64,000 nt of DNA from Metabacillus endolithicus. GTDB lineage: Bacteria > Bacillota > Bacilli > Bacillales > Bacillaceae. The stretch spans positions 248,001 to 312,000 of the forward strand of contig NZ_CP095550.1 in assembly GCF_023078335.1 (NCBI RefSeq). Reading direction: 5' to 3'. Below are positions 1-9,528 of this stretch, one piece after another. Every line of letters begins with the position of its first letter. Within the stretch, counting starts at the first letter, position 1. The translations under genes and the position numbers were made by a program. The notes beneath the pieces were generated by a model. It did no database searches and was not told the origin of the DNA. It saw nothing but the letters and a program-made list of their open reading frames with translations.

Positions 1-153
1 AGTAATAGCTCCTGTTCCACACCCAACATCGAGTACAGTCATTCCAGGTTGTAATATTTCCGCCAACCTTTTATGTGAAGTCTTTAATGTTCGAGCATCA
101 ACAATATCTGATTCTTTTAATGTCGCTCTTTCTTTTGCTACTTCATTTAACAT
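1..153 (-). CDS. SAM-dependent methyltransferase, N-terminal part (runs off left edge)
   Basis: The minus-strand frame starts at 153 (MLNEVAKERATL) and reaches motif I of class I methyltransferases (VLDVGCGTGAI) before the window edge. The family transfers a methyl group from S-adenosylmethionine; the substrate is unknown. A degenerate second copy of exactly this 5' region lies at 2472-2620. Confidence 0.75.
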   Translation of the reverse strand, partial: MLNEVAKERATLKESDIVDARTLKTSHKRLAEILQPGMTVLDVGCGTGAIT

Positions 154-419
154 AACAAAGCCTCCAATACTTTTGCCGAGATCATGAAAAATACATGTTG
201 ACTTATCACCAAACTTCCTCATGTCCTCTTATACTTTTTTTTATTACTATTATACTCTGTAAAAGTATGATACTTTTTTATAATTAGGATTTCAGTGATA
301 GTTGAGAAAATATATATTTATTTTTCATCTAGAAAATGTTGATAGCTTTCCACATAATAAGGTGATTTATCTTTTTCAAGTATGATAAAACCCTTTTTTT
401 GATGAAAATTATATTTATC

Positions 420-662
420 TTAAAATGAGTCATTAACTTTATAATAGATTGTTAAACCGGAGACTTTTTTATCTTTTTTAAAACTTTCAACGCTTTCTAG
501 GACAAAGCCTGCTTCTGACACTTTTTTTTCGAAACCAATTATATAATACTCATTAGAATTAGTAGGTGTTAATTCTTCAAATTCTTTTGGTATTTCAGAT
601 GTAGAACATCCCGTTACTATCAATACAATGATCAATGTTACAAAATGAAGAAGTTTTTTCAT
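420..662 (-). CDS. Small lipoprotein, probably shortened by an in-frame stop
   Basis: An 80-residue protein begins MKKLLHFVTL and has a lipobox (LIVTGC) near residue 19, so it should be lipid-anchored outside the membrane. Ribosome site AGAGAGGTCTT precedes the ATG. After the TAA at 420-422 the same frame continues with plausible coding sequence (DKYNFHQKKGFIILEKD) to a second TAA at 318-320. A nonsense mutation probably removed about 34 C-terminal residues. Function unknown. Confidence 0.6.
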   Translation of the reverse strand: MKKLLHFVTLIIVLIVTGCSTSEIPKEFEELTPTNSNEYYIIGFEKKVSEAGFVLESVESFKKDKKVSGLTIYYKVNDSF

Positions 663-894
663 AAGACCTCTCTTTCTAACTATTACCCAAGTGTTATTAA
701 GATTTCTCGTTTAGCATCAAATCAACTCGTTATAGCTGTTGCAGATAATATTCTTCACCTATCTTTATTTTAACATTTATTCCCTTTTTAGTTCGCAAAA
801 AGAAGCGTTTGTTTACATAGAAAAAGCACCCCCATTGTGGAAGGAATGCACTCCTTTTGTTCATTTAGAAATGTTCGTTATTTAGCAACAATCA

Positions 895-1074
895 CTATTT
901 TTCGGAAGTATTACCATTATTATTGCTAGTTGTCTTTGAGCCATCGCGATTTTTAACACCTTTACTTTTGTAAGGTTTGGCACTCTTTGCCTTATTTGAA
1001 CTAGCTTGCCAACGATTCCAACCTTTCTTTCCTGTTCCTCTGCCTGTTCCGCCTTTACCCTTAGCTTTACTCAT
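895..1074 (-). CDS. DUF3934-like small basic protein
   Basis: A 59-residue ORF starts MSKAKGKGGTGRGTGKKG at 1074 behind GGAGTGATTCT. It is rich in Lys, Gly and Ser, with a central WNRWQASSNKAKSAKPYKSK stretch that I recognise as the DUF3934 family of Bacillus. Function is unknown. The complete ORF, good ribosome site and recognisable family make it a likely real gene despite its length. Confidence 0.75.
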   Translation of the reverse strand: MSKAKGKGGTGRGTGKKGWNRWQASSNKAKSAKPYKSKGVKNRDGSKTTSNNNGNTSEK

Positions 1075-1133
1075 AGAATCACTCCATTATTTGTACGTTA
1101 AATTGTATCTATCATTGGCTTGTCTTATCCATT

Positions 1134-1275
1134 TTACTTTGGCATAAAACCAAACACCCCGTTTAAGAATTTAAAAGAAAACTCAAATGTAGAAGCTAAA
1201 TGAGTTTTCCCCCATGAATCTTCCTCTTCCCAAGTTTCCCAAAATTGAACAACAGATGGATTATCAGCTTTTCTA
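1134..1275 (-). pseudogene. Remnant of an antibiotic-biosynthesis-monooxygenase-like (ABM) gene
   Basis: The minus strand reads ADNPSVVQFWETWEEEDSWG followed by KTHLASTFEFSFKFLNGVFG and a stop at 1134. The DNPSVVQFWETWEEE block resembles the second half of ABM-domain proteins. No start or N-terminal half is in frame upstream, so this is a truncated remnant. The assignment rests on motif resemblance only. Confidence 0.45.
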
Positions 1276-1365
1276 CTTTAATTTAACGCAATAAAATGAT
1301 GATAATCCCCCTCACAGTTTCATTAATCATCCTCCCCTGTTTTAAAAATACATTAATGACCCTTC

Positions 1366-1836
1366 TTACTTTAATGTACGTTGAACTAACCACTTAAAGA
1401 AATAATAATGCAGTATAAGGAAATAAATAAGAAAAGGGTAACACAAAGCAGAATACCACATCTTCCACTCATTATATTTAATAAAACCAGCTTTATAAGA
1501 TAAAAACTCAAATACAATAGTAATCAAAGTAAAATATAAGATAAAAACAAATTTCCTTTTTTTCGACTTATTAAATGGGTAAAGGTTAAGTAATATTATG
1601 CTTGTTGTGCCATATAAAATAACTTGACCAATTAATGGTGGTATTTGTACTCCAGGCTTATCAAGAACATATAACTTATATTTTACTGCAAGTATTGTGT
1701 CAACAAGAAGACCAAATCCTATTGCAAATATTGTATTTACGTAAATTTGATAAGGCTTCATTTTTTTAGGAATGATATACGCCACGAGCAAAAATATAAA
1801 GCTTGCTATATAAACAAAAAGCGTTTGTGGTTCCAT
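1366..1836 (-). CDS. CBO0543-like polytopic membrane protein
   Basis: The start is placed at the ATG of MEPQTLFVYIAS because ATGGGGGAACAGTA, a good ribosome site, directly precedes it. About 156 residues form roughly five membrane segments, ending with an aromatic-rich WKMWYSALCYPFLIYF stretch typical of CBO0543 proteins. Two more likely members are encoded at 30388 and 31022. Function unknown. Confidence 0.65.
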   Translation of the reverse strand: MEPQTLFVYIASFIFLLVAYIIPKKMKPYQIYVNTIFAIGFGLLVDTILAVKYKLYVLDKPGVQIPPLIGQVILYGTTSIILLNLYPFNKSKKRKFVFILYFTLITIVFEFLSYKAGFIKYNEWKMWYSALCYPFLIYFLILHYYFFKWLVQRTLK

Positions 1837-2064
1837 TACTGTTCCCCCATAAAATTTACATTGCATTTTATTATCTAAATGCTATCCTGTATTTGAGGAT
1901 CATTGTTGAACGAACGCACCCTTTACTTGTAGGGTCCTTATTAAATATATTACTTACCCTTAGTCACTTCGAGTGCACAGTGATTCCATATATATTTTCA
2001 ACTAGCTCTACTTTCTTTACACTCTATAATCAAAACAACCTTAAATTTTTCCCTTTCAAGACTC

Positions 2065-2256
2065 TTATTTTCTTTTAAGCACTAATTCTGTAAAAAGGCG
2101 GATAGTAATCAAAGCACCATAATCCTCAGTATATAGACCCCACGATAACTTAAACACAATGCTTGCTACAATTACAGAAAAACCTGTTCCGAGAGCCATT
2201 CCAATATCTATAAGCGAAGTACCATCTGAACGATATGTATGTTCAAAGGAAATCAC
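2065..2256 (-). CDS. Possible small membrane protein or gene fragment
   Basis: A 63-residue ORF with a GTG start and no clear ribosome site. Residues 18-40 (GMALGTGFSVIVASIVFKLS) could form one membrane segment. It may be the 3' remnant of a larger gene; I do not recognise the family. Confidence 0.25.
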   Translation of the reverse strand: MISFEHTYRSDGTSLIDIGMALGTGFSVIVASIVFKLSWGLYTEDYGALITIRLFTELVLKRK

Positions 2257-2334
2257 GTTAAGGAATACAATATTTAACTACTATCATTCCTTAAAACTTC
2301 TTTATATATCCCTATTCCTTTCCCGTTACACTAC

Positions 2335-2383
2335 ATAAAAAAGCGTATTTCCACCGTTCTAGAAATGCGCTTTGTTCGAAGAT
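2335..2383 (+). repeat. Array hairpin repeat
   Basis: AAGCGTATTTC pairs with GAAATGCGCTT, and the tail reads TTTGTTCGAAGAT. This is the leftmost clear copy. Confidence 0.7.
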
Positions 2384-2471
2384 ATTATGTTCCTAAAATC
2401 AATGTTCCCCAAATCATATAAAATGGTGAAAGAATATAATAACCATTAAAAGGCTGCCCAAAAAACCTAAA

Positions 2472-2620
2472 TAGCTCCTGTTACACACCCAATATCGAGT
2501 ATAGTCATTCCAGGTTGTAATATTTCCGCCAACCTTCTAAGTTGAAGTTTTTAACGTTCAAGCATCAACAAATACCTGATTCTTTTAATGTCGCTCTTTT
2601 TTTGCTACTTCATTTACCAT
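2472..2620 (-). pseudogene. Degenerate duplicate of the methyltransferase 5' region
   Basis: This stretch repeats bases 5-153 with scattered substitutions and small indels (for example TCTAAGTTGAAG against TTATGTGAAG, and AACAAATACC against AACAATATC) that break the frame. The start-codon side and the flanking AACAAAGCC are conserved. It stops at the same GGAGCTA point, so only the N-terminal third was copied or retained. Confidence 0.7.
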
Positions 2621-2661
2621 AACAAAGCCCCCATTACTAGTGATTCCCCTAATAATTCCAA

Positions 2662-3558
2662 CTAATTTTTCAGAATATCAGGTATAATAATATCTCCTTT
2701 TTTAGGCATAGCCTCTCCATTAATCCCTTCAAAATATAATGGCAGACCCTCTGCTAAAATAGGGTGCAGGACTTTTGTGGGATCTTGTCTTTGATGATGA
2801 ATATGCAAATGGGGTTCTGATGTTGACCCACTGTTTCCTATACGTCCGATTACATCCCCTGCATTTACCCGATCTCCCTCTTTTACAGTCACACTATCTT
2901 TTTTTAAATGATTGAGTAAAAGGTACGTACCGGTTTCATCAACTTTGATGTAAACATGGTTACCTTCTAATAAAGTAAAATCTTCTGAACCAGGATCGAT
3001 ATCCTTTTCACCATCGTAAGCAGCAATCACAACACCCGAAATAGGAGAATAAACCTCTTTATCCCAAATCCCATAATCCTCGTTATTTTTACTTCCTATA
3101 TCATAGGGATTCATTACTAAATCGTAAAGCCCATCTTTCCGATGGCCATGTGACATGTATTAAATTATCTTCGATCGAATCACCACCCCAACCGATAATG
3201 GTTTCTTCAGCCAATGGCCATTTTATTGTCACAGAAGGTTCAGCACGCTCTATATCTATCGGATAGATGAATTCGATAATATTCATGGTCATTAGAATAG
3301 GAAAAATCAATACCAAATTCAAAATGAAATTCACTAATACTTTATTATTTTTTTCCTTTTTACCATACAAAAAATAAACAAAAAGATATTTATAAATACA
3401 CCAAAGACCCCCAAAATAGGAAGTATCATTTTAAGTAAGGCCCAAGCATAAGCACCGATTATGCCATTAATAAAAAAAACACCAATCCACAACAATAGAA
3501 TTATTGCTATTAAAATACAATTTATTACACCTATTTTTCTAAAACTCCTGACTAATAT
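2662..3558 (-). pseudogene. M23-family metallopeptidase with N-terminal membrane segments, frameshifted twice
   Basis: The C-terminal frame (2662-3156) carries the LytM/M23 zinc-peptidase fold, with GNSGSTSEPHLHIHHQ holding the catalytic HxH. The middle frame (3101-3370) supplies WPLAEETIIGWGGDSIEDN. An upstream frame supplies membrane segments (VINCILIAIILLLWIGVFF). The frames join if one T is removed near 3125 and the T-run at 3348-3354 is adjusted, giving about 300 residues. The intact enzyme would cut peptidoglycan cross-bridges outside the membrane. Confidence 0.75.
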
Positions 3559-3645
3559 AACTTTCTCCCCCTATTGATTTGCCTTATTAAAAAACCCATA
3601 CAGAAACATTAACAAAAGAAAGATACCTTTTAGATTACTTGATAA

Positions 3646-3700
3646 ATAGCCTTGTAACATGATAAAGAGTACACACTCTTATTCAAGAATAGCGCTTGAA
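3646..3700 (+). repeat. Array hairpin repeat, degenerate right end
   Basis: TAGCCTTGTAACATGATAAAG matches the left block of other copies and is followed by TTATTCAAGAATAGCGCTT. The TTGTTGAAGAT tail is decayed. Confidence 0.55.
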
Positions 3701-3892
3701 TGTTTGCTTTTTTTCTAATAACTTCCTGCTTTATCAATGAAGCTCTTTTTTATCTAACCTGCCAGTTATGTTTAACGATTCACAATTCCTTTCCGCTTTT
3801 TCAACTTTATCCGATCACTTTCTAAGCTAAAGATTGAAATAACACACTGATTTTACCATAATATCCCAGATATTACTGAAATATCTTTACCT

Positions 3893-3937
3893 AAAATAAA
3901 GCGCAATCCTTTTATGGATTGCGCTTTGATTATGAAT
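3893..3937 (+). repeat. Array hairpin repeat
   Basis: A perfect stem AAAGCGCAATCC / GGATTGCGCTTT surrounds TTTTAT, with tail GATTATGAATG. Confidence 0.65.
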
Positions 3938-4024
3938 GTTACTATTTTCTACAGTCCTGCTTTTTTGGAGTATGATTGCTTTAATTTTAAACTTAGATGT
4001 AAGAAGAATTGAGAAGATACGATC

Positions 4025-4056
4025 AAAAACGGACCTTTAATAATAGGTCCGTTTTT
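4025..4056. terminator. Intrinsic terminator hairpin
   Basis: AAAAACGGACCT pairs with AGGTCCGTTTTT around an 8-nt loop, with A/T runs on both sides, so it can act in both directions. It lies 40 bp beyond the stop of the YunG-like gene. It does not match the array repeat. Confidence 0.7.
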
Positions 4057-4097
4057 GTTTTAGACGTGTATTGTTTTACATATAACACTTATTCCCT

Positions 4098-4451
4098 TTA
4101 GTTGAATAAGAACTTTAATACTTTTTGTTTTAAGTAGTCATACTGTTGCTTATTGGTATCGGCAAATGCTTCTTCTCGATTGGAAAGAAAATCATTATAT
4201 ATAATGTTCCCTTTAAATTGAGAAGCTGTTAAATCGTATCGTTTGTTATTAATAAAATTATAAAAATGCCATCCATCAGCCAGTTTGGTCTTCCGTATTT
4301 CCCCACCCAATATATCATTTACTACTAATGTGGTCACACCACATTGTCCCTTGGCAGGATTGACCTTACTCCATTTTGAACTTGACTCTAAAGACCAAGA
4401 TTCAAACAAAGCGTCCGCTATTTGTTCTATATTTACCGTATTAGTTCTCAT
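4098..4451 (-). CDS. YunG-family protein
   Basis: 117 residues. The segment NPAKGQCGVTTLVVND, followed by LADGWHFYNFINNKRYDLTASQF, is the signature of the YunG family. The conserved Cys in KGQCGVT and the His in GWHFYN suggest a cysteine-peptidase-like fold, but the activity is not established. GAGGTTTTCT precedes the ATG. Cytosolic; no signal peptide. Confidence 0.8.
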   Translation of the reverse strand: MRTNTVNIEQIADALFESWSLESSSKWSKVNPAKGQCGVTTLVVNDILGGEIRKTKLADGWHFYNFINNKRYDLTASQFKGNIIYNDFLSNREEAFADTNKQQYDYLKQKVLKFLFN

Positions 4452-4597
4452 AGAAAACCTCTTTTGTCATAAATTCATTTATTTCGAACTTTAAAGCTAG
4501 CCTTCTCGTTGCTTCAATAAGGAAAACAAAAAGCTATTTCAGAGAAATATAGAATCATAAACCTAATCTTTCTGGTTAAGCTCATTATTGAATCATC

Positions 4598-4909
4598 TTA
4601 TTTGATATTACGCAAGAATAAAACCCACCAAAGAAATAAAAACATAAAACCTATCAAGGTAAAAATAGACCACATAGCACCTTGTTGAATCTGACTAACT
4701 AAATGTTCAAATTCGTTCATTCCCTCTGCTCTACCAATACTATTGACTACCCCAATTATCGGAAGTGAAAAAGTAATTAAAATGCCTAAAATAGACAAAC
4801 TTTTGTTAACCCTTTTTAAAACACTAAATATTGCAGCTACTAAAGTTATTAATAAAAATAAATAGTATACTGCCCAAAACCATGAGGGCAAGGTTTCCCA
4901 ATTGTTCAT
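4598..4909 (-). CDS. Small three-segment membrane protein
   Basis: 103 residues with hydrophobic segments near 10-30, 38-57 and 80-98. A polar loop (IGRAEGMNEFEHLVSQIQQG) lies between the last two. Ribosome site GAAGGGAAAAA precedes the ATG. I do not recognise the family. Confidence 0.6.
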   Translation of the reverse strand: MNNWETLPSWFWAVYYLFLLITLVAAIFSVLKRVNKSLSILGILITFSLPIIGVVNSIGRAEGMNEFEHLVSQIQQGAMWSIFTLIGFMFLFLWWVLFLRNIK

Positions 4910-5159
4910 TTTTTCCCTTCGTAGTCTTTGTTAATATTCCTTCTATAGACTATGTTTTTCTTGTATTCATTTACCTAATTTTAACATATCAACCTAGTCT
5001 AAATAAATCGCAAAGTAAACAATTGTACTTATATTGTCATATTCTTCAATCATCTCGTCGTAAGTTTAAATTTGGCTATTAAAGTTTAATGCTGATATTA
5101 GGTATTAAAATGAAACTTTCTAATTTGTGGAAGATCCACTTTTGTAATATTTGCTTGTT

Positions 5160-5203
5160 AAACTGTCGCGCTTCAATAGTTGGAGAAAAGATGTTGAAGA
5201 TTG
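5160..5203 (+). repeat. Degenerate array repeat
   Basis: CGCGCTTCAATAGTTGGAGAAAAGATGTTGAAGATTG keeps the GCGCTT core and two tail-like GAAGAT/GAAAAGAT words. The left arm is lost. The rest of the 4910-5384 gap holds no gene I can support. Confidence 0.4.
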
Positions 5204-5384
5204 CATTTGAACTAAAAAGCCCTTTGTTTTGGAGGATCTGTTACAAGAAAATCGAACCTTAGTCAGAGATAAAAATAGACCTAACCTTTACAATTTCTTA
5301 ATAAATATTTTTGATTATGATCCGATATAAAACATATAAGAAAAAATGTCGAATTATGTCGTTATTAAGGGAAGGTGGGGTTAT

Positions 5385-7445
5385 ATGATGAAAAAGCTTA
5401 AAAACAAATTTTCTAGTCTTAGAATAAAGATGCTTTTAGTTTTTGTACCGATTATTTTACTATCAACTATTTCTATTACTTCACTAAGCTTTATGGATAC
5501 AAAAAAAGAAGTATCTAACGTAACAAGGTTAAGTGTTAACAATGATTTAGATGCCATTTCTGAAAAAATGAAAAATGAAATTTCCTCTCATGAAAAAATA
5601 GCTGAGGGTATTGTAGCTCTTTATCAATCAAAAGGAACTTCATTGTCAAAAGAAGATTATCGAATGTTCTTAGAAGAAATGGTGCCACTAAACTCAAACA
5701 CTTTAGGGGCAGGTATATGGATAGAACCATATCTATATGATGAAAAAGAGGAGTTTTTTGGTCCTTACGTTTATAAAGATGGAGAAAATGTTGTCTACAC
5801 TGAAGACTATGAAGACCCGGCATATGATTATCATCATACTGATTGGTATCTTACAGGTAAAAATGCTGAAAAAGGAAAAGTTACTTGGACAGACCCCTAT
5901 TTTGATGAAACAATGGGAATTACGATGATCACAGCTGCATTACCTATAGTTGATCAAGGAAAACTCATTGGTGTTGTAACAGCTGATTATGATTTATCAA
6001 CTATTCAAACTATGATAGCTGAACAAAAGTTTGAAAAAACAGGATTTTTCTATATGGTAGATTCAACAGGTATACTCATTTCCCATCCAGATGATCAAAA
6101 AGTGATGAATGAATCTATTTTAGAAGACCAAGGATTAAAGACATTTGGCGAAAAGGTACTAAACACAGATTCAGGTACTGAACTTATTCAACGAAACAAT
6201 CATGAATGGGAAGCATATTATAAAACGTTCCCTTCTACAGGTTGGAAGCTAGTAGCAAATGCTCCAACTCGTGAACTATATGAGGCCGTTCAAAAACTAT
6301 TATACAAGTCTATGACGATATCTTTTATTATTTTAGCTTTTGCCGTTCTTGTTATTTTTATATTTACAGGCCGTTTTTCAAATCGTATCAAAGAATTTGT
6401 TCATCAAATCGGATTTTTAGCTGAAGGTGATCTTACTCACCCCATAACTATTAAATCTAATGATGAAATTGGAGAAATGGGCACTCACTATAACAATGCA
6501 TTGGAAAAACTAAAAGAAATGATTTATAAAATGAATGACACTAGCCAACTAGTTGCATCCAGTTCTGAAGAATTATCTGCTAGTGCTGAAGAAACTAGCA
6601 AGTCTATCACAGAGGTGGCAAATTCAATACAATTTGTAGCAACTAACAATACAAAACAAACAAGCTATGTAAATACAATGAATAAGAATACTATTGACAT
6701 GATTGAAAAAATGAATAATATTGCAGAAACAATCGAGGGTGTAAAAGAACATTCTTTGTCAACTTCAAGATTAGCTCAAAATGGAAACGGAAATGTTCAA
6801 GATGTAAAAAAACAAATGAATGAGATTAATCTAACTGTTACTAAATCTTCAGATGCTATAAATGAATTAAGTGAAAAATCTAAAAAGATAGAAGAAATTG
6901 TGTCTATGATTACATCAATTGCCGCACAAACAAATCTTCTAGCATTAAATGCAGCCATTGAAGCAGCAAGAGCAGGAGAGCATGGGAAAGGTTTTGCCGT
7001 AGTAGCTGATGAGGTCCGAAAGCTTGCAGAACAATCGAGTAATGCTTCAAGCGAAATTACTAGTTTAATCCTAGAAATTCAGGAAGGAATTCATGGTTCA
7101 GTTCAAATGATGGATTCTAGTACAGAATCAACAAAATCTGGTATTCAAGTAGTAGAGGCAACCGGAGTTGCATTCCAAAATATTTCTTCATCTATTAACG
7201 ATGTTAGTAGCCGAATCGATCATACGTATCAATTGCTTATGGAAATTGTTAAAGAAACAAATTCGCTAAAAGAAGTAGCAAATGCAATTAATAACATTTC
7301 GATCTCAAATGATGAAAGTGCACAAAGTGTTTCAGCCGCCACTGAACAGCAATCTGCTATTATGGAGCAAGTAGCAGCAGCAACAGAAGAATTATCAAGA
7401 ATGTCGAGTGAATTACAGAATGAAATCAATCAATTTAAAATTTAA
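5385..7445 (+). CDS. Methyl-accepting chemotaxis protein with dCache sensor
   Basis: The start is the ATG at 5385 ([18 protein letters not shown]) behind GGGAAGGTGGGG; an earlier in-frame ATG at 5346 has no ribosome site. A membrane segment near residues 15-35 is followed by an extracellular double-Cache region to about 300, with FGPYVY and DPYFDE. Then come a second membrane segment, HAMP, and a long cytoplasmic coiled coil. Its tip, [20 protein letters not shown], binds CheA/CheW. It should sense a small ligand outside the cell. It is on the opposite strand to its neighbours. Confidence 0.92.
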   Translation: MMKKLKNKFSSLRIKMLLVFVPIILLSTISITSLSFMDTKKEVSNVTRLSVNNDLDAISEKMKNEISSHEKIAEGIVALYQSKGTSLSKEDYRMFLEEMVPLNSNTLGAGIWIEPYLYDEKEEFFGPYVYKDGENVVYTEDYEDPAYDYHHTDWYLTGKNAEKGKVTWTDPYFDETMGITMITAALPIVDQGKLIGVVTADYDLSTIQTMIAEQKFEKTGFFYMVDSTGILISHPDDQKVMNESILEDQGLKTFGEKVLNTDSGTELIQRNNHEWEAYYKTFPSTGWKLVANAPTRELYEAVQKLLYKSMTISFIILAFAVLVIFIFTGRFSNRIKEFVHQIGFLAEGDLTHPITIKSNDEIGEMGTHYNNALEKLKEMIYKMNDTSQLVASSSEELSASAEETSKSITEVANSIQFVATNNTKQTSYVNTMNKNTIDMIEKMNNIAETIEGVKEHSLSTSRLAQNGNGNVQDVKKQMNEINLTVTKSSDAINELSEKSKKIEEIVSMITSIAAQTNLLALNAAIEAARAGEHGKGFAVVADEVRKLAEQSSNASSEITSLILEIQEGIHGSVQMMDSSTESTKSGIQVVEATGVAFQNISSSINDVSSRIDHTYQLLMEIVKETNSLKEVANAINNISISNDESAQSVSAATEQQSAIMEQVAAATEELSRMSSELQNEINQFKI

Positions 7446-7518
7446 ATAATAAAGTGTTGAGCGTCCCTTAGAATTACTTTGCATTTAGATATTCATCTAT
7501 TAATTGAACTAATTCATA

Positions 7519-7560
7519 ACAAAAGGTTTTCGGAATGTAAATCATTCTAAAACCCTTTTG
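7519..7560 (+). terminator. Hairpin after the chemoreceptor gene
   Basis: AAAAGGTTTTCGGAATG can pair with CATTCTAAAACCCTTTTG around TAAAT. It lies about 75 bp past the MCP stop and runs straight into the next array repeat. Confidence 0.5.
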
Positions 7561-7611
7561 AAGACAATTTGGAAGCACATTTTTAATAAAATGTGCTTTT
7601 ATTGTTTAGAT
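7558..7611 (+). repeat. Array hairpin repeat
   Basis: The left end TTGAAGACAATTTGG is followed by the stem AAGCACATTTT / AAAATGTGCTT and tail TTATTGTTTAGAT. Confidence 0.65.
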
Positions 7612-7649
7612 TATTAAACGTAAAATATCATTTAAAAATCCAGCTGTAT

Positions 7650-7720
7650 TATTCAATCATTTGGCCTTTATCATAATAAAGAGTACAAATCCTCATTCAA
7701 GAACAGTGCTTTGAATTGTT
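7650..7720 (+). repeat. Array hairpin repeat, nearly full length
   Basis: The left end TATTCAATCATTTGGCCTTTA, the middle TCATTCAAGAACAGTGCTT and the right end TGAATTGTT are all recognisable. Confidence 0.65.
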
Positions 7721-7854
7721 AAAAACCTAGTAATCCAGCTAAGAGAATAGAAAATAATAATTTCACAATATCCCTCTCGTTCATTTTTTAAAAGTAATTT
7801 ATATTATAGCCTATAAAACGCCCACCTGATCTTTTACTAAATTAAACACCACCC

Positions 7855-7884
7855 TTACTCAACAACAGCGCCACATTGCAAAGA
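7855..7884 (+). repeat. Partial array repeat
   Basis: CTCAACAACAGCGCC then CATTGCAAAGAT: both ends are kept and the central stem is deleted. It lies directly after the stop of the next minus-strand gene. Confidence 0.5.
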
Positions 7885-7900
7885 TAATCTAATTTCCACA

Positions 7901-8302
7901 CTATCTTTTTTCAATAGCCATTCGTAAGCTGGAAATAACTCCTAGAAGCAAGATTAATGAACAAACCATTTTTTCAAATAGTGTTCCAAACAATTGTTGT
8001 ATGAACCCGTAAGTCCAAAGTACTACGAAAAACCAACATATAGTGGTTATCCATCTATTGAATTTTGATTGTATGTTTGCACCAACAGTCACTGTAAAAA
8101 GAACTCCAATAATAGCAGTAATCAAGTTAAGTATAGATATTGGTAACTGATTCTCAAAGGATTCAGACCGACCACCATTAACCCATGTTAGTGGAATAAT
8201 GCCCATAATTATGAGAATATGAATTAAGATTGTCAATGAGTAAAAACAGCACCCCATAATTACGGCCGTTCTCATACTAACTTTCCTTAGTTTTTCAAAC
8301 AT
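7901..8302 (-). CDS. Four-segment membrane protein
   Basis: The start chosen is the ATG of MFEKLRKVSMRTAVIM, behind GGGAGTG. 133 residues hold about four membrane segments and a conserved-looking loop WVNGGRSESFENQLPIS between the first and second. Similar proteins occur in Bacillus accessory regions. Function unknown. Confidence 0.65.
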   Translation of the reverse strand: MFEKLRKVSMRTAVIMGCCFYSLTILIHILIIMGIIPLTWVNGGRSESFENQLPISILNLITAIIGVLFTVTVGANIQSKFNRWITTICWFFVVLWTYGFIQQLFGTLFEKMVCSLILLLGVISSLRMAIEKR

Positions 8303-8427
8303 TACCAACACTCCCTGTTACATCATTCTATATCTGCTATTTACTAGCATCCTAAACAATGAAACTCAGACGCCTTTAAAATTGTTTCTAAAATGTTAAC
8401 AACACAAAAGTAGTCCTTCCATTAATT

Positions 8428-8466
8428 AAGACGCATTCGTATCTCAGAAACGCGCTTTGTTTTACC
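8428..8466 (+). repeat. Array hairpin repeat, weakened tail
   Basis: AAGACGCATTCGTATCTCAG then AAACGCGCTTTG keeps the stem geometry, but the tail TTTTACC has diverged. The rest of the 8303-8730 gap shows no supportable gene; a 258-bp ORF there runs through this repeat and looks spurious. Confidence 0.45.
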
Positions 8467-8730
8467 AATAAACAGTTTGAAACCTTTATGAGATAATTTA
8501 GAATAGGAATGGAAGTAATGGCTATTAAGTTTACAATAATCATATTCATTATATTTTTAAGTATGGAAAAGATTGTAATGATTGAAGAAAAATAAAAACA
8601 CCTAAAAAAAACTAGTTTGCAAAAATCCGTCAACAACTCAATATACAATTCAAAGATATGGGTTATTATTTATTAGTCTGTTTTTATAAAACTTAAACAT
8701 TTAGCGCACCCGTTCGTAATAAGAAATACC

Positions 8731-9233
8731 TTAAATTTGTTCTAAAATTGATTTAACAAATTGAGTTTTTTTCTCTGTGTATTTGTGCTTATTATTATTC
8801 AGTTCTGATAATTTATATTTAAGTTCTTCATATTCAATTCTTGCTTTTTCGTTATTTCTCAAATAATCTCTAAATTTCAGCTGTTCGTGTAAAAATTTAT
8901 TTCCGCTTTGGTACATATGGATTTGGTGAGTTCTTGGTTCACCTTTACTAAAATAGTGTCTGTCAGGTAAAATGTTTATCCCTTTATATGAGTAACCTAT
9001 CTTTGCTAAGGGAGAAACACAATTCTCACCTACACTAAAATCATTGATTTCAACCGCAATATCAATAATCGGTTTTGCACTTAGCTTCTTTACAGCCGTA
9101 CTACCAATATGGTGAATTCTTACAATGTAGTCACAAACTTCATTTTGAATTTTTCTTTTTCTAATAAAAATTCCCTTTCCCAATCTTCTGTCCATGGAAT
9201 TAAAAAAACCTCTCCTTTTGGCAACCCTACCAT
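8731..9233 (-). pseudogene. GrpB (UPF0157) family nucleotidyltransferase-like protein, frameshifted
   Basis: The true start is at 9233 (MVGLPKGEVFLIPWTEDWER) behind AAGGAGTGATAAA. That frame must shift near 9151, in the run GAAAAAGAAAAATT, to reach the body: IHHIGSTAVKKLSAKPIIDI, the hallmark of GrpB proteins. One missing A explains the break. The intact protein would be about 167 residues. GrpB proteins carry a nucleotidyltransferase-like fold of unknown substrate. Confidence 0.8.
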
Positions 9234-9348
9234 TTTTATCACTCCTTATACGCTTACCGTTTTTCTCCTTTGGAATATTGCATTACCAATCTGTTGTTGA
9301 ATATAACTGCCCGTAAGTGTAAGTTTATTTCTTCACAATCTTGTAATT

Positions 9349-9420
9349 GTTGTTCTACGATCTTTCTTTTTAAATGAAAAAGGACGACATCCTTATCAAG
9401 AATGGCGCTTTTATTGCAAA
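9349..9420 (+). repeat. Array hairpin repeat
   Basis: The left end TTGTTCTACGATCTTTC is followed by GACGACATCCTTATCAAG, AATGGCGCTT and TTATTGCAAA. Confidence 0.65.
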
Positions 9421-9528
9421 AGAATGGTTATTGAATTAACGTGAGCTTAGCTAAAAAACATAAAAAGCCCAACTTCTTTACAAATAAAAATAGAGAAATT
9501 GAGCTTTTCAGTTACTTCATTTATTTAT

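Noticed and set aside
5215..5330. Plus-strand frame reading LEDLLQENRTLVRDKNR, faintly like FbpB small basic proteins
   Set aside because: No start codon in frame (preceded by TGA) and the similarity is short.
7735..7785. Tiny minus-strand ORF (GTG start, MKLLFSILLAGLLGF) behind AGAGGGATATT
   Set aside because: It has a plausible site but only 15 residues and no other support; too weak to list.
8388..8648. 86-residue minus-strand ORF
   Set aside because: It runs through an array repeat, has no ribosome site and shows no family resemblance.
8696..8731. TTTAGCGCACCCGTTCG as a further repeat copy; likewise 785-860 and 15934-15960
   Set aside because: They keep only a GCGC or AAGCAC word and cannot be aligned over the stem and tail.
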